Part shown: piece after piece, positions 16,878 to 25,690 of the stretch
Position numbering within the stretch: the first letter of the stretch is position 1
Layout of the letters: the number at the start of each line of letters is the position of its first letter
NCBI GenBank assembly: GCA_033721235.1
Contig: JAWWAY010000007.1
Location: 1 to 64,000 of the forward strand
DNA from: UBA5078 sp033721235
Lineage (GTDB): Bacteria; Pseudomonadota; Gammaproteobacteria; Pseudomonadales; Pseudohongiellaceae
Reading direction: 5' to 3'
DNA length: 64,000 nucleotides
Made by a program: the position numbers and the translations under genes
The notes under the pieces: generated by a model
Seen by the model: only the letters and a program-made list of their open reading frames with translations
Told to the model about the DNA's origin: nothing
Databases searched by the model: none

Positions 16878-16979
16878 AAACAATGGCTTAGTGTTTTTTT
16901 GGGGGCTTGTTGTGGAGGTGGTAATGGTACCGTGTTACCTAATAACTCCAATAAAACGTGTAGATGGGTAGCAGTAACA
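16878..16979 (-). promoter_or_regulatory. Candidate IHF site and CbrB activator sites upstream of the sigma-54 promoter
   Basis: AAACAATGGCTTA at 16878-16890 matches the IHF consensus WATCAANNNNTTR at all but one position. Further upstream, TGTTAC (16933-16938) and GTAACA (16974-16979) form an inverted pair, and GTAA/TTAC arms surround GGTACC at 16921-16938. The order enhancer, bending site, promoter is that of NtrC-class activation. Binding of CbrB here is inferred. Confidence 0.45.
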
Positions 16980-17097
16980 AAAATGCGAACTGGGTCACAG
17001 TTGCTGGGATTGGGCTAAAGTGTCCAGACGAAGGGGTAAAAAGCAGGCACAGGCAGGGCTTGCAGAGACTAGGTTTGTAAGCTTGGTGATAGAGGAT

Positions 17098-18480
17098 CTA
17101 AGCTTGTTTTTTCTTTCTGGGGAGTCCAAAGCGCTGCCGCCTTTCCCAGAGGCATTTACGGCTGATTCCTAGCTTCTTGGCCAACTGAGTTTCATTCATT
17201 TGGTCTTGATGCTCTAGAACAAAGCGTTGGAAGTAGTCTTCGAGGGATAGCTCTTCGCCGGAGTCCTCTTGCGCGGAGGTGGTCGCGGTGCCTGAGGCTT
17301 GCTCTGGGCGATCACTCGAGCGCGCGCGGGTGCTCATATCAATGGCTAGTAGCTCTGCACCAATGACCTCGGACTCCGCTAGCACTACTGCTCGCTCAAT
17401 GGCGTTTTCAAGCTCTCTGACATTACCAGGCCAGGGGTAGCTAGCAATAGCCTGTGTAGCCTCTGGGCCAAAGCTCAGCATGGGAGACTTTAGCCGCTTG
17501 CATGTTCGCTCGAGTATGGCGTCGGCCAGCTCAAGAATATCGTTGCCGCGCTCTCGTAATGGGGGAATTACAAGGGTCATCACATTGATGCGGTAGTAGA
17601 GGTCTTCGCGGAAGTCGCCATCGATTACTAGCTGTTTCAGGTCTCGGTGGGTCGCCACTACAAGGCGGACATCGACTTTCTTAGACTGTACCGAACCTAC
17701 CTTGCGAATCTCGCTCTCTTGCAAGACGCGAAGTAGTCTTGCCTGCGCCTCTAAGGGTAGCTCCCCAATTTCGTCGAGGAATAAAGTACTATTGTCTGCG
17801 GCCTCTACCAAGCCTGTTCTATTGGCGGTTGCGCCGGTGAAGGCGCCTTTTTCGTGGCCAAACAACTCGGACTCAATGAGGTTTTCGGGGATAGCCGCGC
17901 AATTGACCGAAATCATTTCTTCTTCGACTCTATCGCTTAATTTGTGGATTGCGCGCGCAACAAGCTCTTTACCAGTACCCGATTCACCGTTTATCAGCAC
18001 TGTGGAGTCGGTTAGTGCCACCTTTCTGATGCGGCGGAATAACTCCATCATCTGCGGGCAGCTGCCAATCATTCCGTGGACGGGAGGCTCTGGTGGAGGT
18101 GTCTTGACTGGAGGTGCTTTCTTTTCGGCTTTCTCGCTAATGATGCGAGCCACAGTTTCGAGCATTTCTTCGTGTTCGAAGGGCTTAGAGATATAGTCGA
18201 CCGCGCCCATTTTCATCGAATCAATGGCCGAGCGTAGGCTTGAGTAGCTGGTCATGATGAGCACGGGCGTCTGCGTAGCGGCGATTAGATCGGTTCCAGG
18301 CGCGCCAGGCAGTCTTAAGTCGCTTACGATGACATCGAAGTGGCTTAGATCAAGTTCCTGAGCCTCTTGGACGCTGCCAGCTTCTTGCACTGCGTAGTCG
18401 TGCCGTTCGAGCAGGCGTTTAAGCGCATTACGAATAACGGGTTCGTCTTCTACCACTAATACTTTGTTCTGTGCTGCCAT
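17098..18480 (-). CDS. cbrB: Sigma-54-dependent response regulator CbrB
   Basis: A 460-residue NtrC-class regulator. It has a receiver domain at residues 1-120 with phospho-acceptor D54 in VIVSDLRLPG. A sigma-54 AAA+ domain at about 135-375 carries the Walker A GESGTGKE and the GAFTGA loop that contacts sigma-54. A Fis-type helix-turn-helix lies at the C terminus (ETQLAKKLGISRKCLWERRQRFG). The assignment to CbrB rests on its place directly after the SLC5-type kinase and before the pcnB gap. In Pseudomonas CbrAB controls use of carbon and nitrogen sources by activating the CrcZ RNA. The gap to cbrA is 47 bases. Confidence 0.93.
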   Translation of the reverse strand: MAAQNKVLVVEDEPVIRNALKRLLERHDYAVQEAGSVQEAQELDLSHFDVIVSDLRLPGAPGTDLIAATQTPVLIMTSYSSLRSAIDSMKMGAVDYISKPFEHEEMLETVARIISEKAEKKAPPVKTPPPEPPVHGMIGSCPQMMELFRRIRKVALTDSTVLINGESGTGKELVARAIHKLSDRVEEEMISVNCAAIPENLIESELFGHEKGAFTGATANRTGLVEAADNSTLFLDEIGELPLEAQARLLRVLQESEIRKVGSVQSKKVDVRLVVATHRDLKQLVIDGDFREDLYYRINVMTLVIPPLRERGNDILELADAILERTCKRLKSPMLSFGPEATQAIASYPWPGNVRELENAIERAVVLAESEVIGAELLAIDMSTRARSSDRPEQASGTATTSAQEDSGEELSLEDYFQRFVLEHQDQMNETQLAKKLGISRKCLWERRQRFGLPRKKKQA

Positions 18481-18527
18481 TTTACTACTCAGGATTAAAG
18501 ATAATACTTCAAGGGCTCGCCCAATCT

Positions 18528-21473
18528 CTAGCGCTCTTGTGCCAAGTCTTCAACTGCCGAGGCGGAGCCATCATAGCAAGGAAAAGTCAAAATTACTCGT
18601 GTTCCGCGGCTCTGGTCGCTGTTCGCGCTGCTGATTATATCAATATGTCCATCTAGGTTTTCAACAATGCTGTAGACCAGCGACAATCCCAGCCCCGTGC
18701 CCTCTCCGGGCTCTTTGGTGGTAAAGAACGGATCGAAGACGCGATCCTTTATCTCATCGGGAATGCCTGAGCCTTGATCACTGACGATAATTTGCACATT
18801 GCCCGTTAAGAGTCGCGTTGTCAGTGTGATCGTGCTGTCTTCGGGGCTGGCATCGTGAGCGTTATTCAACAGATTAATGACGATCTGTAGCAGGCGCTGG
18901 GAGTCTCCCATAATCTCAAGCCCGGGCTTAAAGTTTAGATCGTAATGGACGTGTTTACGGTTCTTATCTAAGGACACCAAGGCGATGGCCTCGCGTATGC
19001 ACTCCTCGACATCGACTACTTCACTGCTGTGATCCGACTTATTGCTGCCACTGTGCGAGAAGTTAACGAGTGATTGCACGATGCGCGATGTGCGATCGGT
19101 TTGTTCGATAATTTGCTTGGCCATTGAACGCAACTCATCGTTCTCGGTCTCGTCACGAATATTCTGCGCCAGACAAGCAATACCAGTGATAGGGTTGCCT
19201 ATTTCATGGGCGACACCAGCGGCGAGTCGGCCAATGGAAGCCAGTCGCTCACTATGGGTAAGCTCCTCTTCGAGTAGCTCCGTTTCAGTGAGGTCCTCAA
19301 GGAGTATGACGACACCATCTTGCTTGATTTTATGGGTGGTCGATTTTTCGATAATGGCTTTGTGAAGGCTGATGAAGCGTTTGTGATTGCTTACTTTGAC
19401 AACCTGCTTGTGAGCATGAGCCGCATTGCCCTCTGTAAAATCGTGAATAAGCGAGGCCCAGGGTTCTTCAATATCGGTAACGACGGAGCCCAAGACATCC
19501 TGACTCATGGTGCCAGTCAGTTTTTCCATGGCACTATTCCACATCACAATTTGATTCTGTTCGCCCAAGGAACATACGCCTAGGGGCAGTTCTAAAAGGA
19601 CCTGACGATGGTAGCGACGCAGATTGTCTAAGTCTTCGGCCATGCCCGAAAGATTGCTGCGATAAGCTTCTATGCGACTCTCCATGACATCCACATCGGT
19701 AGTACTGCTATCGACTTCTTTGACGAAAGGAAGAAAGCGGTCTATTAGGTCGTGGGCAATGGCTGGGCCTAGAAGGCCGGAGAGGTTGGCCTCAAGCCTG
19801 CCGCGCAGCAGTCTCATAGACCGAGGGCGTCTTTCTTGTTTCGTGATTTTCAAATCACGCAATGCCTGCATGACTTCTCGCGTCGCCGTTCTGGCGCCTA
19901 GCGGAGTTGTGAGCTTGGCAATGAACTCGTCTGGGGTCTTGGGGAGTTGTCCTGTTCTATTGCGTCGGCGGATCGTATCTAGGGCGCACATATCGGCAGA
20001 GGCTTTCTCCTCTGCTGGCGTTCTGGTCCATAGAGAGACAATAATAAATAGCGCGATATTGGCGACCAAGGAAAGCGCGATCAATTCGCGAGTATTTAAG
20101 CTCTCAATGGTCAATAGCTGACTACCTGTTGCCACTGGAAGCATAAGGAAAAGCAGCCATAGAGCAATGCCGATGCTCAAACCTGCTAGGAAACCTTTCT
20201 TATTGCCCCGTGGCCAGTACAGTAGGGCTAGTATGCTAGGCAGAAACTGTAAGCTGGCGATATAGGATACATTGCCAATGGCGCGGATACTGAGCTTATC
20301 TGCAGGCAGGTAATAGAACAGAAACGCTACCCAGATGAGTGCGGCAATCAGCGCACGTCGTTTCCACAGTAGCCAGCGATAGATATCGCTTCGCGCATTG
20401 GGTTGATTGATGGGAAGGACCAGGTGATTGAGGCACATATTAGACAGTGCCAGGGTGATCACGATGATGAGCCCGCTAGCGGCAGATAGTCCGCCCAGAA
20501 AACCGATCAGGGACAGAGCATCGGAGCCATATTCCTGCCCAAGGCTTACTGGAAAGTACTCCATGGGAGTGGCGGACCCTATTTTTAGTCCTGCCCAGAG
20601 AATGGGGAATACCGGCAGACTCAGCAAGAGAAAGTACAAGGGCAATGCCCAGCTTGCCAGAGTCAGCGCCTTGGGATCATTGTTCTCATTGAAGATGATA
20701 TAGAACATATGCGGGCTAGCAACAGCTGCGGTGAAGAAGAGAATAGCGGTGACATGTAAAGAGCCGGGCTCGGCGGTCTGCTTGATGGACTGCAGCAGTT
20801 CTGGTTGGGCTTGCAGCCATTCGTTCATTTCGGCAAAGCCGCCGAAGCCTTGGTAGACCGCAAAAGCCCCTAGTGCCAGTAGTGCGATTAATTTTATGAG
20901 CGACTCAAACGCAATGGCCATTACTAGGCCTTCGTGTTTGTCTCGACCTGCGCCACGTCCTGTGCCAAAAGAGATGGCAAATAAAGTCATTGCCGCGCAG
21001 AAGCCGAATGCCAAAGCCGTCTGCGAAGTTTCAGGGGAGAGGATAGAGATACTATTGGCGACCGCTTGAATCTGCAGAGAGAGCAAGGGGGTAACTCCCA
21101 CCAGCATGACAATGGTAGTCACTGTGCCCGCCACTGGGCTGCGATATCGAAAGGCGAGTAGATCCGCCAGTGAGCTCAGTTGATAGCTCTTGGTGAGCTC
21201 TAGGATCGGGCGGAGCATGAGCGGTGAGAATAGGAAGGCTAGCGATATGCCAATAAAGGGAGCTAAATAGCCAAAACCGTCGCGATAGGCGTTACCCGTG
21301 GCTGCATAGTAGGACCAAACGCTCGCGAAGACCCCTAGTGCAAGCACATAGACTAAAGGGTGCCGAGTAATGCTCTTGGGAATCCAGCCTTTATCGGTTG
21401 CCAAAGCGATACTGAAAAGCAGTACCAAATAGGCGACGCCCAGAACGAGAATTGTACTGAGATCAAAGCTCAT
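18528..21473 (-). CDS. cbrA: Sensor histidine kinase CbrA with an SLC5/STAC transporter-like N terminus
   Basis: A 981-residue membrane kinase. Residues about 1-490 form about 13 membrane segments resembling a sodium:solute symporter (SLC5). A STAC-like linker lies around 500-590 and a PAS domain around 620-730. The phosphorylated histidine is H756 in AAGVAHEIGNP, and the HATPase domain shows the N box INLLNNAHDA and the G boxes DQGSGIP and GTGLGLSL. This exact order is the CbrA architecture, thought to link substrate transport to signalling. I chose the ATG at 21473. It lies inside the last codons of a small upstream gene (11-base overlap), suggesting coupled translation. A TTG at 21506 would extend the protein by 11 residues. 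Confidence 0.93.
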   Translation of the reverse strand: MSFDLSTILVLGVAYLVLLFSIALATDKGWIPKSITRHPLVYVLALGVFASVWSYYAATGNAYRDGFGYLAPFIGISLAFLFSPLMLRPILELTKSYQLSSLADLLAFRYRSPVAGTVTTIVMLVGVTPLLSLQIQAVANSISILSPETSQTALAFGFCAAMTLFAISFGTGRGAGRDKHEGLVMAIAFESLIKLIALLALGAFAVYQGFGGFAEMNEWLQAQPELLQSIKQTAEPGSLHVTAILFFTAAVASPHMFYIIFNENNDPKALTLASWALPLYFLLLSLPVFPILWAGLKIGSATPMEYFPVSLGQEYGSDALSLIGFLGGLSAASGLIIVITLALSNMCLNHLVLPINQPNARSDIYRWLLWKRRALIAALIWVAFLFYYLPADKLSIRAIGNVSYIASLQFLPSILALLYWPRGNKKGFLAGLSIGIALWLLFLMLPVATGSQLLTIESLNTRELIALSLVANIALFIIVSLWTRTPAEEKASADMCALDTIRRRNRTGQLPKTPDEFIAKLTTPLGARTATREVMQALRDLKITKQERRPRSMRLLRGRLEANLSGLLGPAIAHDLIDRFLPFVKEVDSSTTDVDVMESRIEAYRSNLSGMAEDLDNLRRYHRQVLLELPLGVCSLGEQNQIVMWNSAMEKLTGTMSQDVLGSVVTDIEEPWASLIHDFTEGNAAHAHKQVVKVSNHKRFISLHKAIIEKSTTHKIKQDGVVILLEDLTETELLEEELTHSERLASIGRLAAGVAHEIGNPITGIACLAQNIRDETENDELRSMAKQIIEQTDRTSRIVQSLVNFSHSGSNKSDHSSEVVDVEECIREAIALVSLDKNRKHVHYDLNFKPGLEIMGDSQRLLQIVINLLNNAHDASPEDSTITLTTRLLTGNVQIIVSDQGSGIPDEIKDRVFDPFFTTKEPGEGTGLGLSLVYSIVENLDGHIDIISSANSDQSRGTRVILTFPCYDGSASAVEDLAQER

Positions 21474-21639
21474 CTGAGTGCTGTTCTCTATGGCAGAATG
21501 CGGCAACTAGGATGATCAAGCCGGAGATGATAAATGGCCTATACCAGGCGCCGTCGGGTTGGCTTACCCAGTCTGCGCTCAGCAGGAAAAGTAAGTAACT
21601 GCTCAGTAGCAGTAATAATGTTGAGCGCGAGATATACAC
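21463..21639 (-). CDS. Small two-helix membrane protein overlapping cbrA (CbrX-like)
   Basis: A 58-residue protein read on the minus strand from GTG at 21639 to TGA at 21463. GGAG lies seven bases before the start. It contains two hydrophobic helices (about residues 7-21 and 34-49) separated by a short polar turn with DWVSQPDGAW, and ends HREQHSDEL. Its stop lies 11 bases inside cbrA, and its start is 21 bases after gluQ, so the order gluQ, small gene, cbrA is continuous. A small gene in this place (called cbrX in Pseudomonas putida, as I recall) is coupled to cbrA. I infer the same function here; homology was not tested. Confidence 0.72.
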   Translation of the reverse strand: MYISRSTLLLLLSSYLLFLLSADWVSQPDGAWYRPFIISGLIILVAAFCHREQHSDEL

Positions 21640-21660
21640 TGTTAAACTCCTAATTCATCG

Positions 21661-22554
21661 CTACAGGAATTGCTTGTCGAGCTGGATATTAGCTAACTTC
21701 GGCACCTTCTGTATATCCCAGTGCTCGACGCCCCATTGTAAAGTGTCTGCGACGCTACCCTTTAGCAAGTCGGGTTCTGGTGTCAAGCCTAGAAACTGCA
21801 TGGCTGCGTAGAGTAATTCTTGAGGCCTGCTGAGCGTAAGTGCTTTAGCAAAATGCTGCTTGCTCAGTTTCTGACCTAGTTCATTCACCGCCACCGGAAT
21901 ATGAGCATACTGGGGTCTGCTAAAGCCCAACTGCTCTTGCATATAAATTTGGCGGGCCGTTGAGTCGAGAAGGTCGATGCCGCGGACGATATCGGTGATA
22001 CCTTGGAAGGCATCGTCTGCGACGACGGCGAGTTGATAGGCGAATAGGCCATCCTTGCGCACCAGAACGAAGTCGCCACACTCCTGAATAAGGTTCTGTG
22101 ATTGCGGGCCTTGAACCCTGTCAGTGAACGCTATTGTTTGCGCTGTCACCTTCATGCGTTTGGCATAAGGGCCGTGGGTTTTGGCGCCATTGCGGCAGCG
22201 ATTATCATAGATGCCTCCCATCTCTTTTATCTGAGCGCGGGAACAGGCACAGGGGTAAATTAAGCCTTTTTCCTCCAATAGCTGCAGGGTGTGGGCGTAC
22301 TGCTCGAGTCTCTGGCTTTGATATAGGACTGCGCCGTCCCACTCTAGGCCTAGTTGTTCCAAAGCGGTGAGAATATCGTCTGCGGCACCTTCTGGTTCTC
22401 GCGCAGGGTCCAAGTCCTCCATGCGCACAAGCCATTGGCCCCTGTGAGCCTTAGCATCCAAAAAACTGGCGAGTGCAGCAACGAGGGACCCGAAGTGGAG
22501 CGGGCCTGTAGGTGAGGGCGCGAAACGACCTATGTATGGGGAGGAAGTGCTCAT
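21661..22554 (-). CDS. gluQ: Glutamyl-Q tRNA(Asp) synthetase
   Basis: A 297-residue paralogue of the glutamyl-tRNA synthetase catalytic half. It attaches glutamate to queuosine at position 34 of tRNA(Asp). Visible motifs are the HIGH-like site in RFAPSPTGPLHFGSLVAA and the zinc-binding cysteines in YPCACSRAQI with a later C. The anticodon-binding domain of full synthetases is missing, as expected for GluQ. Its place right after dksA is conserved across gammaproteobacteria. Confidence 0.94.
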   Translation of the reverse strand: MSTSSPYIGRFAPSPTGPLHFGSLVAALASFLDAKAHRGQWLVRMEDLDPAREPEGAADDILTALEQLGLEWDGAVLYQSQRLEQYAHTLQLLEEKGLIYPCACSRAQIKEMGGIYDNRCRNGAKTHGPYAKRMKVTAQTIAFTDRVQGPQSQNLIQECGDFVLVRKDGLFAYQLAVVADDAFQGITDIVRGIDLLDSTARQIYMQEQLGFSRPQYAHIPVAVNELGQKLSKQHFAKALTLSRPQELLYAAMQFLGLTPEPDLLKGSVADTLQWGVEHWDIQKVPKLANIQLDKQFL

Positions 22555-22638
22555 GCGCTTGTCATAGTACTAGCGATTGCGAGCGATAGCGCGTCAATGC
22601 ATGGGAGCACTGACGCGGCTACGAATAACAGTAAGCGC

Positions 22639-23079
22639 TTAGGCGCCCCACTGTTTCTCTTTGATTTCGTCCAGAGTCTTACAGTCGATGCATTTATCGG
22701 CAGTAGGTCTGGCTTCCAAGCGGCGAATGCCAATCTCGATACCGCATGCCTCACAGAAACCGTAGTCGTCTTGGGCAATTTTCTCGATGGTGCTATCGAT
22801 CTTTTTGATTAGCTTACGTTCGCGATCACGGGTGCGAAGTTCAAGGCTAAACTCCTCTTCTTGTGTCGCGCGGTCTGCTGGATCTGGATAGTTGGCAGCA
22901 TCGTCCTGCATGTGGTGAACAGTTCTGTCCACTTCTTCCATGAGTTGATTGCGCCAGTCATTCAAAATGGCTTTGAAATGCTCTTTCTGCTTTTCGTTCA
23001 TATACTCTTCCCCTTTCTTTTCTTTATAAGGGGTAAAGTTCTTAAGAACTGGTGCTTGAGCAGTTTGCTTGTTAGACAT
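22639..23079 (-). CDS. dksA: RNA polymerase-binding transcription factor DksA
   Basis: A 146-residue protein with the long coiled-coil (MNEKQKEHFKAILNDWRNQLMEE onwards) whose tip holds the DxxDxA-type acidic residues in PDPADRATQEE. A four-cysteine zinc finger (CEACG ... CIDC) follows near residues 113-134. DksA enters the RNA polymerase secondary channel and works with ppGpp to adjust rRNA and biosynthesis promoters. The first 26 residues before MNEKQ are typical of the family. The gene leads the dksA-gluQ-cbrA cluster. Confidence 0.96.
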   Translation of the reverse strand: MSNKQTAQAPVLKNFTPYKEKKGEEYMNEKQKEHFKAILNDWRNQLMEEVDRTVHHMQDDAANYPDPADRATQEEEFSLELRTRDRERKLIKKIDSTIEKIAQDDYGFCEACGIEIGIRRLEARPTADKCIDCKTLDEIKEKQWGA

Positions 23080-23409
23080 GGTTAGCTATGCCTCGTAGCC
23101 ATATCGGCTTGTCCAATAATATTGCTGAGGGTAAGGTCAGCAGCGTTTTCAATAAGCGTCATAACTATGTATGAGGCCTATAGAGTCATCGTTAAATCCG
23201 GCCTTACGTATTTCATCCAGTTGATTAATTCTGGCTAAAATATCACGAGAAAGACGAATTATTCGTCTTTCTCGGCAGCCATTATTACTTCTCGCTATGC
23301 CGGAAAGCTCGGTAAGCTACCAGAATATTTCCCGTGACGCTATAGGAAAGTAACATATAATGCGCTGGCGGTAAGGACTGAAACTCATTGTAGTAAATTG
23401 GAGAGAAAT
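23080..23409. other. Divergent promoter region between dksA and the aminotransferase
   Basis: A 330-base gap. A perfect hairpin sequence lies at 23246-23274: 13-base arms CGAGAAAGACGAA and TTCGTCTTTCTCG around the loop TTA. Neither strand shows a T run after it, so it is not an ordinary terminator. A probable promoter for the rightward gene is described separately. No gene is supported. Confidence 0.6.
23334..23361 (+). promoter_or_regulatory. Probable sigma-70 promoter of the aminotransferase/sfsA unit
   Basis: TATAAT at 23356-23361 is a perfect -10 element. GTGACG at 23334-23339, 16 bases upstream, matches four of six -35 positions. Transcription would start near 23368, about 40 bases before the coding start. 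Confidence 0.5.
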
Positions 23410-24609
23410 TTGAGCTCGATAAAGCCGGATTCGCGCCTAGCTCCGGCGCTTAGAACTTGTGATATAAAAGCATTCAGGGTGATGACAGTATTGGAGCGTG
23501 CCCGGACTTTAGAGACACAAGGGCGCAGTATTGTGCATTTGGAAGTAGGGGAGCCTGATTTCGTCACTGCGGCTCCTATTGTGGAGGCGGGACGGGCAGC
23601 GCTATCGAGTGGCGAGACCTCTTACTGCCCTGCGGCTGGACTCCCCGCATTACGGGATAAGATTGCCGAGCACTACCATGTCCAGCACGGGCTTAGTATT
23701 GACCCGAAGAGGATCATCGTCACACCGGGAGCCAGCGGCGCTCTGAACCTCGTTGCCCAAATGATGTTGAATCCCGGCGACGGGGTGTTAATGAGCGATC
23801 CCGGTTATCCCTGTAACCGCAATTTCGTTCGCCTGGCTGGCGGGCAAGCGCAGCTTGTGCCGGTTGATGCCAGCTGCAATTATCAGATCACTATTCCCTT
23901 ATTAGAACGTTGGGCTCAGAGCAGCTCCAAGGCCTTGTGGTTGGCGTCTCCGGCGAACCCCAGCGGAACGATGTTGGATAAAACGACGCTAAGCGACCTT
24001 AATGCTTGGTGCTCGGCCCGTGGTATGCACATATTGGTCGATGAGATTTACCATGGTCTGACCTATGGCTGTGATGCGCAGAGCGCTTTGAGTGTCAGCA
24101 ATGACATTATAGTCGTTAATAGCTTCTCGAAGTATTTTGGTATGACTGGTTGGCGGCTTGGCTGGTTGGTGGTGCCTGAGAGCTTAGTAGAAGTGGCTAA
24201 TATATTGGCGCAAAATTTATTTATTAGCGCGTCAACCATTGCTCAGCATGCAGCTCTTCGAGCGTTTGATGATGACACGATTGAAATTTTTGAACAAAGA
24301 CGGAGCGAGTTTCTGCGGAGGCGCGATTTTTTGACAGCCGTTTTAAAAGAGCTTGGCTTCTCCATTGGGGTACAGACTCAGGGCGCTTTTTATATCTATG
24401 CGGGAATAGAAAGATTCTCCCAAGATAGCGAGCATTTTTGTGTGCGCTTGCTAGAAGATTACGGCGTAGCTGTCACGCCGGGAACTGATTTTGGCGAGTA
24501 TAAAAGCGATACGCATGTGCGCTTTGCCTTTACTACGAGTATGGACCAGCTGGAGCTGGCTGCGCAGAGATTGCGCCAAGCCGTGAACTCTCCGGAATTT
24601 TTGCGATGA
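23410..24609 (+). CDS. Class I/II PLP-dependent aminotransferase
   Basis: A 399-residue aspartate-aminotransferase-fold enzyme. It shows LEVGEPDFVTAAPI near the N terminus, SPANPSGTM with the substrate-binding Asn, DEIYHGLTYG, and the PLP-lysine in NSFSKYFGMTGWRLGW; a conserved Arg in the C-terminal part is likely. It moves an amino group between an amino acid and a keto acid, with unknown specificity. I chose TTG at 23410 because GGAGAG sits five bases upstream; another TTG lies four codons earlier. Its stop overlaps the start of sfsA (ATGA). Confidence 0.88.
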   Translation: MSSIKPDSRLAPALRTCDIKAFRVMTVLERARTLETQGRSIVHLEVGEPDFVTAAPIVEAGRAALSSGETSYCPAAGLPALRDKIAEHYHVQHGLSIDPKRIIVTPGASGALNLVAQMMLNPGDGVLMSDPGYPCNRNFVRLAGGQAQLVPVDASCNYQITIPLLERWAQSSSKALWLASPANPSGTMLDKTTLSDLNAWCSARGMHILVDEIYHGLTYGCDAQSALSVSNDIIVVNSFSKYFGMTGWRLGWLVVPESLVEVANILAQNLFISASTIAQHAALRAFDDDTIEIFEQRRSEFLRRRDFLTAVLKELGFSIGVQTQGAFYIYAGIERFSQDSEHFCVRLLEDYGVAVTPGTDFGEYKSDTHVRFAFTTSMDQLELAAQRLRQAVNSPEFLR

Positions 24610-25316
24610 AGTTTCCCAGCGCTCTGCAGCAGGCTGTCCTAATTAAGCGTTATAAACGCTTCCTTGCAGACGTGCGCTTGGCCGATGGTTCCGAGATGAC
24701 CATTCACTGCCCCAACACTGGTTCTATGCTCAACTGTGCCGAAGCCAATAGCCTCGTATGGTATTCCACTTCTGAAAATAAGAAGCGTAAATATCCGCAT
24801 ACCTGGGAGATAGTGCAGGATAGCAGTGGTGCCAGAATCGGAATCAACACGGGCCTCGCCAATAGGCTGGTTGCTGAAGCCTTAGAGAGAGGGAAGATAG
24901 AGGCTTTGACTGGTTACGAGAAGGTGCAGGCCGAGGTGAAGTACGGTCAAGAGGGCAGTCGTGTGGATTTTCTGCTGAGCGCAGAAGAAAGGCCCGACTG
25001 TTATATCGAAGTCAAAAACTTAACGCTAATGCTGGAGCCAGGGCTTGGCGCTTTTCCTGATGCGGTAAGTACAAGGGCGCATAAGCACCTGCGCGAATTA
25101 ATGGAAATGAAAAGCCAAGGCTATCGAGCGGTATTGCTTTATTGTGTGCAGCACGAGGGAATACAGCAGGTAAAACCGGCTGCGGCAATCGACCCTCAGT
25201 ATGCCCAGCTTTTGAAGCAGGCAAAAAATGCGGGGGTAGAGGTCGTGGCACTGCGAGCGCGTTTCTCCGCTAACGAGATTACACTTGAGGAAAGCATTCC
25301 CGTTAGCGTTGAATAA
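24606..25316 (+). CDS. sfsA: Sugar fermentation stimulation protein SfsA
   Basis: A 236-residue protein with the SfsA pattern: RYKRFLADVRLADG at the N terminus, HCPNTGSM, and the nuclease-like core YIEVKNLTL followed by FPDAVSTRAHKHLREL. The E-x-K signature suggests a PD-(D/E)xK fold. In E. coli SfsA is linked to maltose metabolism and DNA binding, but the biochemical role is unsettled. It overlaps the aminotransferase by four bases. Confidence 0.94.
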   Translation: MKFPSALQQAVLIKRYKRFLADVRLADGSEMTIHCPNTGSMLNCAEANSLVWYSTSENKKRKYPHTWEIVQDSSGARIGINTGLANRLVAEALERGKIEALTGYEKVQAEVKYGQEGSRVDFLLSAEERPDCYIEVKNLTLMLEPGLGAFPDAVSTRAHKHLRELMEMKSQGYRAVLLYCVQHEGIQQVKPAAAIDPQYAQLLKQAKNAGVEVVALRARFSANEITLEESIPVSVE

Positions 25317-25327
25317 AACTAGGCGTC

Positions 25328-25672
25328 TTAAATGCGGCCCAGTTGTGCCACAAAATTGTCGTCAATCATAACGAAGCCATTACCCAGCTCAAAGGGAATA
25401 GGCTTAAGGTGTTTGCCTTTGCACGGCCCTAAGACGCATTCTCCAGACTCAATGAGAAACAATGCGCCATGGGTGGAACATTGAATGAGTGCGCCATCGC
25501 TATCGAGAAACTGATCTTCCTGCCACTCTAATTGCGTGCCTAAGTGGGGGCAGTAATTATAGTAAACGAAAATTTGATCATTTTGTTTAACGGCAAAAAT
25601 GCCTTTGTTGCCGATATCGAAGCCTTTAGATGTCCCTTCTTCAATATCGTCTACATGGCAAAGTGTCATCAT
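25328..25672 (-). CDS. Rieske [2Fe-2S] domain protein
   Basis: A 114-residue single-domain Rieske protein. The cluster ligands are visible as CPHLG near residue 41 and CSTHG near residue 65. There is no membrane anchor or catalytic domain, so it resembles the soluble Rieske ferredoxins that carry electrons. It lies 18 bases downstream of a PLP sulfur-amino-acid enzyme on the same strand and is convergent with sfsA. The electron partner is unknown. Confidence 0.88.
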   Translation of the reverse strand: MMTLCHVDDIEEGTSKGFDIGNKGIFAVKQNDQIFVYYNYCPHLGTQLEWQEDQFLDSDGALIQCSTHGALFLIESGECVLGPCKGKHLKPIPFELGNGFVMIDDNFVAQLGRI

Positions 25673-25690
25673 GTAAAAAGTCCTCTTACT

